Notes: generated from the letters alone by a model not told the origin. 64,000 bases of DNA from Dermanyssus gallinae (GCA_003439945.1 QVRM01000292.1:802001-866000); one strand, 5' to 3'. Numbered from the stretch's first letter, positions 21,702 to 32,340 are shown. Translations and numbers: made by a program.

Positions 21702-23801
21702 TTAATTGTTTTCAGCATTTAGTTCTTTGGTTAAACGTCTTCTAAGAACTCCGCTCCGTATTCCGGAGGTTCTGCGAGAGCTCGTTCCATACTTTTGGCA
21801 GCATGCAGGCTAGCGAATGCTGCGTTAAGGTCAACCTGAATTTGGGAACCCTGAGTTGGCCCTCATATCGCTGAGACCTGAAGGGAATCAGTTGGAATTC
21901 GAATTCGCAATCTGGAGGTAGTTTACCTTTAACCACCTAATGAGCAAGCACGGCTAAATTTATTCGTGCCAGCTGATCAAATTTGAGTAGTCCGAGTCTG
22001 CCGTACCATGGCGACACGTCGTCCCGACGAGACAGACCAGTAATGGCTCGCACCGCATTGTTCTGGAAGACTCGTAACGAGTGCAGTGTTACCGAGTAGG
22101 TTGCGCCCTATATAGTCATTCCGTACGTGAGAATCGATTCCAGGAGCGCCCCGTATACAAGGATCTGAACAATGCGGGAGACCTTGGGCTTTCTCAGACG
22201 GGCCAACAATGCCACTACAGTACAGCAGACCCTAACGCTCGACCAAACGTGACTTTCCCATTTCATGTTCTCATGAAGCGTAATACAGAGACATTTTACT
22301 ACTCGACTGAGAGGGACAGCTGCACCGCCCACTTGGAGGGATATATTATCCGTATCCAGTTTCAGCCTCGATGCCCGCTGAGGTGTGTGAAACAAGACGA
22401 GTTTCGTCTTAGTCGGATTTACAACAAGGCCAAACCGTTTAAAATATGAAATTGCCGTTTCGATGCCGGTCTCCACATGCCTAAGTTTAACTTGACCGTT
22501 TGAAAACTGAGCATGTGAGATGCGGAACCGCAGAGTTGTATCATCCGCATATACCACTGGTCGATACTCGATATCCTTTTCAATACTACGCAAGAAGAAA
22601 TGTATGTAGATTATGAAGATTAAGGGGCCGAGAACCGACCCCTGGGGAGCCCCAATCGAGACAGTCCCAGGGGTGGAGCTCAAGCCCCCCACCGACACAA
22701 ACTGCTTGCGCCCGCCTAGGTACGATTCAAACCAGGCAGTAGCATTTGGTGCCCCACTCATTTCTCGCAGCATCTTGAAAAATATAGTGGTTAAGACAGT
22801 CAAAGGCCTCTGCTACGTCAAGGAATGCGCCGAGACACATCTTCCCGTATTCAGCAGCTTTGACTATTTCCCACCAGATATGGTTTTGAACCAACTTTTC
22901 TGATCGCGACTCCCTGAAACCAAATTGGTTCATAGAAAGAACATTGGTCGCGTTTAGGTATTCCTCGAGCTGCTTCTTAATAAGTCTCTCAAATACCTTA
23001 GATATGAATGACACCAGCGATATCGGTCGATAGTTTCCTGATTGGTTCTTATCGCCCTGGCCTTTGTATAGCTGGGTTACCGCTGATGCATTTAGGCGTC
23101 CTGGGAACACCCCGGTCCTGATGTTGAAGATTGCAGCTAGAGGGCCTGATAACGCGTCGAATAAATTCAACTGTAATCGACCAGGCACGTTTCCCCCGGC
23201 TTCAAATAGACCCGATTTCACATTTGTTTGCAGTGCAGTGCAGCTCCTGAGCTGTGATATCACTAAGCTCGTTTAGTGCGTCTATCACTTCCTGGGCCTC
23301 TTTGAGCTCTTGGCCGTCGACTAGCAGACGCGTTGGTATCGTGGCCTTTCTTTTACCACGGCCGCAAATTTCATTAAGAGACGCATACAGTTTTGCAGGC
23401 CGATTATTGACATCTACAAACTGTTTCTCGATGTAGGCGTCCCTTTTTTCTCGGAGCCTCTTCTTATAATTTGCCTGCCACTGCTGCAGCGTCTCCCTGT
23501 CATCTACGGTCCGTTTGTAAGGCCACCGACGACGTGTTCTGTCAACTACACGTCTTAGCTCAGCCAGTTCATGGCCAAACCAAGGAGCACGATTTACCTT
23601 TTTTGGAGCCCTACGCTGCCTCAACGAGACTCTTTCGTCAAACAGGTGTCGAAGCTCCTTATTGTACGATTCGTAAGCCTCATTAGAGTCATCTGAGGCA
23701 AGAACTGAGGACCACTTCACCCTGGAGACACCGTCCTCAAAACGCCCTAGGGCCTTATCATTGAGATTTCGGTAGGCAGGACAAGTCTCAGGTTTTGCCA
23801 T
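21702..23801 (-). pseudogene. CR1/L2-type reverse transcriptase region
   Basis: In order: a linker with RAPWFGHELAELRRVVDRTR (23580), YRPISLVSFISKVFERLIKK (about 23000), MNQFGFRESRS, motif A FLDVAEAFDCLNH (the usual S/T-K-A-F-D is here AEAFD), motif B GAPQGSVLGPLIF, the catalytic VVYADDTTLRF, NPTKTKLVLF, then LESILTYG and, past an in-frame TAG near 21945, the C-terminal block LRVFQNNAVRAITGLS and PKVWNELSQNLRNTE. Frame changes occur near 23230 and 22750. Confidence 0.8.
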
Positions 23802-24440
23802 AAACTGTGAATAGTGCCGTGCTGCCCGCCAGCATGATTCCTACTGGGCAGTGATCGGAAAATACCGTATCAACAACGAAAGACGTAATCTGTAGATATC
23901 GTTCACAGTTTGCAATAACCACGTAGCCCAAAGAGACAGCATTGGACCTGAAATTTGGACGTGTTATTATATTGACTGCAAAACCCTTGCTGGCAAGAGC
24001 AGTACAATATTCAACAGAGATAAAGTCCCCTTCTAGTAAGTCAATGTTGGTGTCCCCCATAAGAACACAAGGCAAATCTTCAGTCGCTGGCAGAATATCG
24101 TCAAATATCTCCATGAGAGTCTTCGCCCATCGCGTGTCATTAGAGTATACTCCGACGACATAGCCGTCAAAGCCAGGGCGGCGCAGACGTAACCTTATGG
24201 CCTGCACATTGCCGTCATCACTAGACTTCATAGCGGTATCCATAAGGTCGAGCGCACAATGCGAATAAACTGTAAGGCCTTCTGCTCCACCCCCAGATCT
24301 GCAGGCAGATAATGAATTGTAGCCCTGTGAATTAGAACGAAGTTTGTCAGCTTCCCCAAACCAAGTTTCTCCGACTACGACAACATCCGGAGGGCCCTTG
24401 CGTTTGCATGTAGACCTGCAAAACTCGTATAACCGTTAGA
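23788..24440 (-). pseudogene. CR1/L2-type AP endonuclease
   Basis: The frame starts inside the domain with GPPDVVVVGETWFGEADK, continues with GGGAEGLTVYSHCALDLMD, VGVYSNDTRWAKT and the metal-binding LMGDTNIDLLEGD, and ends with VFSDHCPVGI (the SDH box). This frame is mostly open. The first catalytic region (asparagine near the N-terminus) is missing through 5' truncation. Confidence 0.75.
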
Positions 24441-24951
24441 CACGTCGTCAAGCGGCACCAGTCTACAGAGACGGGATACCTTCAAAAGCTCAACGTTCTC
24501 ATTTGCTTGCCGTCAATTATGCTTGCCGTCACTACAATTGAAGACAGGACGTACTGGATACTGGTACGTCCACGTTCGACACAAGTGCATACATAAATAT
24601 TCAAAGCACGTCTACCAAACAAGTTGACACGCTCTGGCGGCAGCGAATGGCTATCGAGGGGGTATATTAATGCGTATAGGTCTCGGCGGAACCAAACTGT
24701 ACCGTCGGGGTTGAGTTCTACACTGCCACTGAACAGAAATCTCTGTCTGCACTTACCCATGTATTCCACTTCACCAAAAAGGCAGTAACAATATTTGACT
24801 TTGTTCCACTTAATCTTAGCAAGTTAGCACCGTTTTCCATATACTCCTTGTGATACTTGATTGATAAATGCGTGACTTGATTGCTTAAAATGTGTGTGAA
24901 TATATACAAGCTATCCTTTGTATTACGGCTTAAAAAATGCATCTTTTGCAG
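24441..24951. other. Unassigned DNA up to a predicted splice acceptor
   Basis: No motif is seen, apart from the pyrimidine stretch and TTTTGCAG directly before 24952. Confidence 0.45.
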
Positions 24952-25126
24952 ATATTTAATCTAACTAACCTGAACCCGAAAGCAGAGTACAGTCTCAGCG
25001 TCACACCGGAATTTCGCTACAAACAAGAGTGGATTCCTGGAGTGAAAGTAATCAAAGAACTTCAAAATGCTGCGCTACAGAATAAGATTCGACGATATAA
25101 TTCGCATTTTCATGAATTCGTGAGAT
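24952..25126 (+). CDS. Predicted internal exon 1 of FnIII-like host gene
   Basis: The acceptor ATCTTTTGCAG ends at 24951. The frame reads IFNLTNLNPKAEYSLSVTPE, phase 0 in. The pattern L-x-P-x-A-x-Y-x-x-x-V matches the second half of a fibronectin type III fold and is close to the exon at 32452 (GSLIPEAKYLFVAAP). The donor is uncertain. GT at 25127 would give phase 1, as the next exon needs; GTGAGA at 25120 is the better consensus but gives phase 0. The end shown is the phase-compatible choice. A (TA)n tract follows immediately. Confidence 0.5.
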
Positions 25127-25129
25127 GTA

Positions 25130-25190
<61 letters not shown>
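25127..25190. repeat. (TA)n microsatellite in intron
   Basis: About 60 bp of TA repeats with two G interruptions, directly downstream of the predicted donor. Confidence 0.95.
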
Positions 25191-25453
25191 GTTTTTGAGG
25201 GGTATTTCATATATTTTAATTAATTTATTCATTCACATAGCAATATATTTAACTTCTGATAAAGTATACACAATTTTCCTTTTGTGAACATGAAGACAAA
25301 CTATTGTACATCAGCGCTAGACCTGGTGTCGATTACCTTAAAAAGGTGCTAGCATCGCCGTGGCGTTACCGCGTTGTATACCCAATGACAGGCTTTGCCG
25401 GAAAAATTCACCAGCGCGTACGTCCCCCGTGGCTAATCTGAGACTTTGCATAC

Positions 25454-26130
25454 CTAAGCAAAAACTCCTTCAGTAATTATAAATAAATATAAATTAAGTA
25501 CCCCCCCCCCCCAAAGTATTAGGGGCAAAGGTCGAAAATATCTCGAGTCTCCAATAAATGCATACTTCTGATACTTAAATCTCTCCGCCTGTAAAACAGC
25601 ATAACCAGCCTGGGCAGCGTCGTGACTGACCATTAAATGTACTAAAAAGTCTGCCACAGTTGCGGACCTGACAAGTATTCTCGCACCTCCAAAGGCTGCC
25701 AACGTTATTCCGTCAGTTCAACGGAAGTCATCTGTGTACAGACGTGCAGGTTCGAAAATACAAGCGTAGCCAGAAAACCTTAGAACACGGGCCAGGTTAC
25801 CTTTTAGAGCAGCGTGTTTCGTTATACGGCCTAACCTGCGAATGTAAGATAATCCACGGTAATCTAGAGGTGAGAGTTTGCCACACATGCACTCATGTTT
25901 CTCAACTAGTGGGATCCCAAAGCGAAGACCAAACGCAGATCCTGACGACAGAGTCTTCTATGAGTGTTCCAACGGGAGCACTTAGTTGCATTCAGATATG
26001 CGTCAGCAGCACTAGGTAAAACTGGTTGAAGGTCTGCGTTGTCTACCTTGTCTTCTGCTGAATCAATAAGATTGGCTAAGCGTATATTCGCCAACGGCGC
26101 GGTTCAGTTTGCCCACAAAATCGAGTCTTC
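25454..26130 (-). mobile_element. REL-type LINE copy D, C-terminal nuclease fragment
   Basis: Minus-strand frames give VLPSAADAYLNA, then RRLCRQDLRLVFALGSH, CMCGKLSP (zinc cluster), RGLSYIRRLGRITKHAALKG and FEPARLY, and, in the lowest frame, ARILVRSATVADFLVHLMVS with AGYAVLQAERFKYQKYAF. These align with copy C (LRLGADL, CSCGEPVGR, RRPRHTALNE, LVWDATVTDSL, SRAETSKIRKYAD). The PD motif is decayed to TDG. The fragment lies antisense in the intron between predicted exons 1 and 2. Confidence 0.7.
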
Positions 26131-26181
26131 AGGAGGAGCTGCTTTAGTACGTGCTAAGAGACATTCCTTGGTATCCTCTAG

Positions 26182-26331
26182 TATGTAGAGTACGCAAGCG
26201 TTTTAAAGCTGGGGAGTCTAATAACCTGCGTCTTCTTTTGCCATGGGCAGAAGATGTTAAGTTTGGATTAAGTCAGAAAGACACAAACTATAGCGTGTGG
26301 GCGCACTTTCCTAAAACATTTACATTTTTCG
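26182..26331 (+). CDS. Predicted internal exon 2 of FnIII-like host gene
   Basis: The acceptor TCCTTGGTATCCTCTAG ends at 26181 and the donor CG|GTAAGTTA starts at 26332; both are strong. The exon is 150 bp, phase 1 in and phase 1 out, with no stop in that frame. The translation contains VRKRFKAGESNNLRLLLPWA and YSVWAHFPKTFTFFG. The final G joins GA of the next exon to form glycine. No specific domain is recognised on its own; it may be the front part of a divergent FnIII domain. Confidence 0.55.
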
Positions 26332-26737
26332 GTAAGTTAATTTTACTGAGAAAGTGGTTTACCCGTGCTGTCGAGAAGCAGGATTTTAGAAGGAACAAGC
26401 CCTTGTGTGCATCCAGGAGACCTATCTGACTTGAGGACGATTTGAACTTCTTCAGCCAACCAGATATCTGAGCTCTCTCCCTGCAATCAAGAAGTGGCGA
26501 GCCTATAAGGATCTCATTTATCCTGATAGTCTAGAAGAAGGTCGGTTACCAGTCTGACTAAGGAGTCTGACACAGAGTTTGCATTTTATTGGTTGAGGTT
26601 TAATCCAGCATCTTCTAAATTTCACGAGCTACCATTACAGGGCCACCAGCTTCTTGAAGGCAGGATAAAACAGTGGAAAAAAAGGCCTTAAGAGGTGTAA
26701 CTATTGTTTTCGCTAAACAAAACTCTGCCTTATTTAG

Positions 26738-27019
26738 GATTGGGTATGGCACTTAACTTTCAATTAATACCATCTGACGAAAATGGAAACGCTGGCGTTA
26801 AAGTGACCTTTCCGGCTACTCAGTGCGGAGTTGATCGGTACAGAGGATACGTTTATTTGGCTCAGAGAAAACGTAACGTGCCTAACTTCCAGTATACTGA
26901 AAGTATAGGAGATCAGGTCATCTATACAGTGCTCGAATGTTGGACAACGTATAATGTTCGGATCTATTGTCCTGCCCAAGAGGGGTTTATAACGCGGAGT
27001 ATCTACACGGGACCTGGTC
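26738..27019 (+). CDS. Predicted internal exon 3: single FnIII-like domain
   Basis: The acceptor CTGCCTTATTTAG ends at 26737 and the donor C|GTGAGTAC begins at 27020. The exon is 282 bp, phase 1-1, open throughout. About 94 residues is the size of one fibronectin type III domain. The chain has the expected strand pattern: VKVTFPA, then DRYRGYVYLAQ, YTVLECWTTYNVRIYCPA and ITRSIYTGP. Phase 1-1 single exons are typical of extracellular modules. The identity of the protein is unknown; a cell-surface receptor or adhesion protein is an inference. Confidence 0.6.
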
Positions 27020-27841
27020 GTGAGTACATCTATCTTGCATTAGTAGTAAAACTTCAATATCGCAATACAAAAATATTATTACTTATATGGTATTTAACGT
27101 TTCCTATAAATCTAGCCGCCGAAAGGGACCAAACAGGAATAAGACGGAACTTGATATTCTAGCCAAAAGAACACTATTAGTGTGCACTTTTTCGTTATAC
27201 ATTAGTGCTGTATGCAGTTTGCGTGCTATGCTTCTCATCAAAACCTCTTTAGTTGGCCAGTAGCATTAGCTGTGACAAAGGTAAACGCAACATTGTTCAA
27301 AAACAATTTCCTATTAATGACTCTGAACAGTAATATCAAAAAAAATTATTGTTTGAAAAGTATCTTTGTAATGCTTATAAGATGAAATTATTCTACCCAC
27401 TGGTACTGCGTAATGCACTTGAAAGCGTCTTCGTAGAGCACTATAAGCAAATACGTCTTTGTAGAGCCCAATGAGCAAAACTTAGAGGAAGTGACAGTAG
27501 TCATGGTAGGTGTCAGGAAAACCTCGTATACAATGATCTACTCTGCTTGTTCGACTTCCCGTACAAAGATGCCGACAGTATCATGTTGACCGCCTGGCCT
27601 TTATGATGTTGACAGAGGATGTTTGAAGGATAGGCTTAGCTCGCCCTGTAAGTGGATTATAGAAGGGGCCCCTTCAGAATGAGTGGCGCTTTAAGCAAAA
27701 GCGTTAAGCTCAACTAATTTTCTTCTAAAAGACCAGCATTTATTGAGCTGCCTTTTAGATATATATGAAATAATTGAATGTTAATTATAAAATACATGAG
27801 TTGCTAATTTTTTGCAACGCACTTTATATATATACACACAA

Positions 27842-27892
<51 letters not shown>

Positions 27893-27899
27893 TACATTC

Positions 27900-27931
<32 letters not shown>

Positions 27932-27960
27932 AATATATATATTTTTATTATAATTTAGAA
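27020..27960. other. Intron 3, upstream part
   Basis: No coding motif is seen. It ends in (TA)n and TA-rich sequence at about 27840-27950, right before the 3' side of REL copy C. Confidence 0.5.
27845..27950. repeat. TA-rich microsatellite
   Basis: Imperfect TA runs with ACAC and ATTC interruptions over about 105 bp. Confidence 0.9.
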
Positions 27961-28030
27961 GAATATATATAATGCTTCACGGCGTTGCTGCTCGTCGACC
28001 TAGTTGCTCCTTCTGCGCGCCGTAGCCGCT

Positions 28031-29951
28031 CTATCGCTCACGCCCGTGAGGAAGTCCTGCCCGCCCCCTGGCGCGAAGGTCCATCCAGTCTCTCATAGTT
28101 CCGAGCACTGAAGTCGCGTTACCTAATTGGATCTCCAGGGACAGTCGCTGGGAGAAGAAGGCGTGCGCCCTCTTGTCCATCGTCGCCAGCCGTAACGCGT
28201 CGCCAACCCGAGAGATCAATGTTACCGTGAGGGGCCCATGGCCACCCATCGTCTCGAACGCGAATGGCGAAAAGTGGTGCGCCCGACTTAGGTCCGCGTA
28301 CTTTCTTATCTTTGAGGTCTCAGCTCGCGAAACGGCAGTCCCCGGGCGGGACGCGCCGGGACCGACAAGGGAAGGGGTCAGAGAGTCGGTCACCGTCGCA
28401 TCCCACACCAGGAAACGACCCTTATAGAAGGGTATCAAAGTCATACCGTCGGGGCGCTTACCGTCGTCTCTTGAAAGCCCAGGTGGTTCCAGGACGCAGG
28501 GAATCCCCGCCCTCCGCAGCGATCTTGCAAGCATTTCATTGAGGGCAGTGTGTCTTGGGCGCCGGCTCGCTGCGTGAGCGCAAGACAGGCCGTGTCTGGC
28601 GAATCGCCCGACGGGCTCGCCACAAGAGCATCTATGTGGCTCAACCAAATCAGCCCCCAATCTCAGGCCAACGCATATCCGGGTGGATTGGTCATCAAGG
28701 CCGGTACCCAGTGAGTCAGCGGGTAGTGCATGCAACCAGTCGCTTGCTCCTGGGCGAGCGACAGCTAGAAGACGTGCCTTGTCCTGGTCATCCCCGCATT
28801 CTTCAAGCAGCGAACTAAGCGAAGCTTCGTGGGCTTTCTCGGCCCAGGCCCTCTGGCAGGCTAGTCTATCGGGACCGGCGATGAAGCTTGAAGTCCAGTC
28901 GCTATATCGTCACAAGCCGCCTCGAACATTGCCTGAGCCGCCGGCGGGAGCAGGCGCTGGACATTTTCCGACGTAGCATGCATCGAGGCAGCCACGGCCG
29001 GGCCCGCCAAGGATTGAGCCGAGGGGAGACCAAGGCCGCCCATGGACGTGGAGAGGGCCGCCTGGCGCACCTCTCGTGGTCGTAAGTTTCGACTCAGCAC
29101 CGTCTGTAGGGCCACCTGGTCGTCGAATGGTTGGAGAAGATGGTTCAAATCGCCTGAGCAGTCTATGTCAGTCTGCGGCACGCGGAGAACGACCAGCGAA
29201 GCAGGTAGAGTCCCTGGTGGGCTCCAACAAGCGGAAGACGCTCCTGCATCGCCCACAATCTGTCCATCAAGGGGTCGAGTTGTCCCGGCAACGCAGAAGG
29301 CAGAACCGGTGCGCCAAGAAGGTTTATTTCGTGGCAAATGAGTCGGTAGAGCATAATAGTCGGTTCGCCCCGGAAACGTCTCCCTTAGATAGCTTGCTCG
29401 AAACGCGGCGTGCCGAGTCCTCAGGCGAGTCGCACGGGTCCGTTCTGGCTCTTCTAATACATCCTACGCGATACTCAAAACGCCAGCCATCGCGAAATGC
29501 ACGGAGGTTCGATCGGACAGTCGCTGCCAAAGAGATTGACGACAAGGTGCGAAGTGGCAGTTGAAGGACCACATAAGCGAATGACAGGAGCGACTCCCAC
29601 GAGGGGAGGTCGTTGTTGGCCGCCACAAGGTCGAGGACGTCGCACAGGAACTCGGCAACCAAAGGCCTCACCGCCCGGGGAGCCACGCGCATCACCCTTG
29701 ATTGTTGGGTCGCAATGCTGAGCCTGTCGACCAGCGGCTGTCTCGGCTGCGACGGGAGTGTTGGCGCGGAGGATACAGTCGGAGACGGAGCGGCAGTCGC
29801 AGACGTGGAACGGCATGTAGTTTGATGAATAGGGAGATCGCGGCGGGTGAAGTTTTCGGCCGCATCTGGGACAAGTAACCCTTATAGAGGGGTTACTTGC
29901 TACTGAAGCTCTCTGGGGAGGGGGATAGGAAGCTGAGCCAGGGTCCGTCAT
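28031..29951 (-). pseudogene. REL-type ORF2: RT remnant plus restriction-like endonuclease
   Basis: The N-terminus (ATG 29951) holds CPRCGRKLHP, possibly a zinc finger, then after a shift near 29695 RVAPRAVRPLVAEFLCDVLD and LPSWESLLSFAYVVLQLP, a block typical of this family. The RT palm is absent. The remaining RT tail has LPLVGAHQGLYLLRWSFSAC and MGGLGLPSAQSLAGPAVAAS. The C-terminal domain from about 28860 (stop at 28861, readable beyond in another frame) has DWLHALPADSLGTGLDDQST, then the zinc cluster CSCGEPVGRFARHGLSC (C-C-H-C), RRPRHTALNE (R-H), GKRPDGMT (PD) and LVWDATVTD (second acidic residue). This is the C-C-H-C, R-H, PD, D order known for R2/R4-type endonucleases. The stop is at 28031. 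Confidence 0.8.
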
Positions 29952-30835
29952 TGGGAAGTGGGTGCGGGGGACACCAGACCTTGCAGCAACGGCGCCAGAG
30001 CTAGCAGCGGACGCAGTGCGTTACCGATGCCTCGAAGCGTGTCGGCTAGCTTCGGGTTGGTACGTGCGAGCAGTGATGCGGCCTTGGACAAAAAAACTAG
30101 GTCAAAGTCGTCTGTCGGCTTAGGCAAGCGCGACCGAACGCGGGGGACGGCGCGACCCTGGGGGATGACGCGACCCTGGGGGACGACGCGACCCTGGGGG
30201 ACGACGCAACCCTGGGGGACGACGCGACCGCGCGGGACGGATCTACTCGTAACCAATTGGCGACGGCGCTTGGGAGGGCGGTGAGCAGCGTTCATTATTC
30301 GTACCACTTGGTTAGAGGGCTCCTTTTCAATAGATGGCGGAGTCTTCGAGCGAAGCAAAGACTTCCGGGGGCAGGCATCGGCCGGAAGGGGGGGAGCACG
30401 ACCTCAACGGGTGCTGCCGAAGGTTCCGGGGCCACGCCCGAAGAGACTGGAATCACCAAACGGCGTACCGCCGCCGCGTAGCTCCCAGGTGCCGATTCGC
30501 GTGGTCTAGGGGATACGGGGTCCGGGGCGGTGACCAGGGTGGCTGCTGGCGCCGACAACTGCGCATGTTGGAGCATACGCTACCCAAGCAGGGCCTTGCT
30601 TTTCTCCCGAGCTAACGCGAAAACGGGGCAAGACGAGTCCCCTCTAGGGTGAGGGCCCCTGCAGTCAACGCAGCGAGCCCGATTTCGACATGATGCGGCA
30701 AGATGGTCGTGCGCACCACATCTTCTACACGCACGGGCGCGAGTGCAACGAGTTGCCGTGTGGCCAGTACGTTGACAATTGAAGCAACCAATCGGCGACG
30801 ATGCTTCGACCGCACAGATCTAAGTGGCAATGTTT
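29948..30835 (-). pseudogene. Gag-like ORF1 of the REL element
   Basis: At the upstream end the minus strand reads CFNCQRTGHTATRC, CRRCGAHDHLAASC and CVDCRGPHPRGDSSC followed by PVFALAREKSKALLG, the classic knuckle block of LINE gags. Next come PGSYAAAVRR (30480), a repeat zone with VVPQGR units, and a C-terminal helix LADTLRGIGNALRPLLALAP. Three frames are needed, so there are at least two shifts. The copy starts at the knuckles; the N-terminal part is missing. The stop TGA (29948-29950) overlaps the ORF2 start. Confidence 0.7.
30140..30235. repeat. 18 bp minisatellite encoding a hexapeptide repeat
   Basis: The unit GACGACGCGACCCTGGGG occurs about five times with point changes. On the minus strand it keeps the gag frame and encodes repeats such as GRVVPQ, GCVVPQ and GRVIPQ. 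Confidence 0.85.
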
Positions 30836-30950
30836 CCCCTATCAGTTGTGTTTTACAGTTTACACGTAAAAGGCGGCAAGTTAATGCATATAATGACTAA
30901 TAATATAGTATAATTTAATATATATATATTTTTTTTGCGTGTGTCATTAG

Positions 30951-31123
30951 CGTTGCGTCGGCCTCAATACATGATGGTCTATACGACTGAAGATTCGGCT
31001 GAGATCCACATTATTCATCGGTTCGTTAACGACTCACTCCCCGTTGAGTTCGAAGTGCAACTGTGCGAGGTTTACGTCTGGGTTTGCACCAGGAGAATCA
31101 TTAATAGAACCGGTGCAAATGCG
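30951..31123 (+). CDS. Predicted internal exon 4: first half of FnIII-like domain
   Basis: The acceptor TTTTTTTGCGTGTGTCATTAG ends at 30950 after a pyrimidine tract, and the donor GCG|GTATGT begins at 31124. The length of 173 bp means phase 1 in and phase 0 out, compatible with exon 3 (phase 1 out) and exon 5 (phase 0 in). The translation RRPQYMMVYTTEDSAEIHII then FVNDSLPVEFEVQLCEVYVW has the alternating strands of the first half of an FnIII fold. No stop occurs in the frame used. Confidence 0.6.
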
Positions 31124-31259
31124 GTATGTTATGGTCGATGGCACCCTTAGTATATATTTTAAAAGACTTTATTATTTAATCACACATTGCATAAACGCTA
31201 TATATATCACTTGTTGTTACAAATGACAGTTTTAGTTCGAGATACGATAGTGGAAGCGG

Positions 31260-31650
31260 CAGAAGGTTAAAAAACTAGCCGCAACAAGCCTTATAGGCAG
31301 ACGCTTGTAATGCCGTACGGCAACAAGCGTTTGAACGGCTGTATTTAGGGATACACTCGTCAGTTTCGGACAGCTGAGTTTGACCAAATTTAAAACAGGC
31401 ACTTGCAGAGAAAGAATATTCCTTGGCCACACAGGGTTCCTTAATGAGCTTTGGGGGGCCCGGTCGTGACTGGGCCCACGTCGTTGTAGGAAGATGCTGG
31501 GGTTTTACGTACGACGCTAGACGGCCTTCTAGGTTACGTCGTAAATAAGGGGACAAACAAGTCTTTATTTACAAGTGCGCTGTTTATGGCGCCCCACGAA
31601 CGCGTATGAAATGCGTTTTTGACACCTAGGAAAAGGATACCCAGACAATG
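31260..31650 (-). mobile_element. R1-like RT fragment in intron 4
   Basis: The minus strand reads LFLGVKNAFHTRSWGAIN (motif A, compare LLDVKNAFNSMSW), and in the next frame MSPYLRRNLEGRLASYV (compare ISPYIRRIISSYLSERR). The catalytic YADD is not seen. A following stretch with YSRSNACCRTALQ may be the thumb region, after a deletion. The copy is short and degenerate. Confidence 0.5.
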
Positions 31651-32214
31651 CAACTGGTTTGTTCTCAGCGCAATTATCTGTGTTTGAGCTATGTATGAAC
31701 TTTGCTGATGGCCTAATGTGTGAAGTGGGGGGGGGTTCCTCTGGTTGACCGGGTTTTGTATAAGGGTGAAGCGTGCGGTTTCCTGCTGGTGAACATTTTT
31801 TTCTAAAATGCGTCGTTATAGGGCCAAGGGTAAACGCCAGTTGCCGGCACTGCTTTATCCTTTACTTGATGGAGGACTTTGCCAGTGGCGTCGGCAGTAT
31901 TACCTCGCACAGCCAGGGTGATTTCGCCTGGATCCCTTCTTGGAGGTTTTTATGCTTAATTCAGTCGTCGCTAAGTCAATGTTTGTCCCAAGAGCACTAG
32001 GGGAGTCAGCCCAAAACGCGTCCTATGAATTCACGACAACTGAGAAGGTGGAGCCAGGCTCTCTCTTGTTTGCCGTAAGTCTCGTCTAACTAAGACTTTG
32101 GCCTTTCACTCAGATTTCCAAGGTCATATATATATACATATATATACGGATTGTTCGAACTGGTCACTAAAGTTATTTTTAATACTTCGTATTGCAGATT
32201 ATATTAAGCATATA
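31651..32214. other. Intron 4 sequence, unassigned
   Basis: A G-run at about 31728 and a short TATA-rich patch near 32125-32150 are the only structured items. Confidence 0.4.
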
Positions 32215-32266
32215 CTAGAATTAAACGTTTTTTAAAAAAAATGTTTTTAATTCTAGACTATCCTCC
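32215..32266 (-). repeat. Dispersed hairpin motif, copy 2, next to a tRNA-like unit
   Basis: Arms CTAGAATTAA / TTAATTCTAG enclose an A/T loop. The outer motif on the minus strand is GGAGGATAGTCTAGAATTA. It directly follows the tRNA-like unit at 32267-32340 in minus-strand order. Confidence 0.65.
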
Positions 32267-32340
32267 GATAGAACCGGCGACACCCCGGTAGATAACAACC
32301 ATGACTAGCACACTAATCCCCTAGACCACGCCGCCACATT
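32267..32340 (-). repeat. tRNA-like repeat (SINE head), copy 1
   Basis: On the minus strand it has GGCGTGGTCTAGGGGATTAG (A-box region), GTGCTAGTCATGG and GCCGGTTCTATCGG (B-box). It matches 34493-34560 over about 70 bp at roughly 80 percent by eye, so it is a dispersed tRNA-derived repeat and not a single gene. Confidence 0.6.

Larger units (their letters stand above)
21702..24440 (-). mobile_element. CR1/L2-type LINE, 5'-truncated
   Basis: A single EN-RT open reading frame broken by stops and shifts. It begins in the endonuclease at about 24440 and ends at TAA 21702-21704 after a C-terminus ending in RRRLTKELNAENN. The residue pattern (GDTNIDLL in the nuclease, FLDVAEAFDCLNH and YADDTT in the RT, and VWNELSQNLRNTE at the end) fits the CR1/L2/Rex1/Daphne group and differs clearly from R1. 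No tail repeat or TSD could be defined. Confidence 0.8.
28031..30845 (-). mobile_element. REL-type LINE copy C: gag-like ORF1 and internally deleted ORF2
   Basis: The best REL copy in the window lies antisense in intron 3. ORF1 is a gag-like protein with three zinc knuckles; ORF2 is the RT-nuclease. The two overlap by ATGA at 29948-29951. The RT palm is deleted: the frame leaps from the N-terminal domain (CSTDSFATK) to the post-palm block INLLGAPVLPSALPG near 29345, where copy A has about 300 residues including YLDDG. The C-terminal nuclease domain is intact in its key residues. It cannot copy itself. The GC content is much higher than in the surroundings. Confidence 0.8.

Noticed and set aside
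25130..25280. Open frame with long Ile-Tyr runs
   Set aside because: These are translations of (TA)n, as at 20.7, 32.7, 40.4, 55.0, 58.9 and 61.9 kb.
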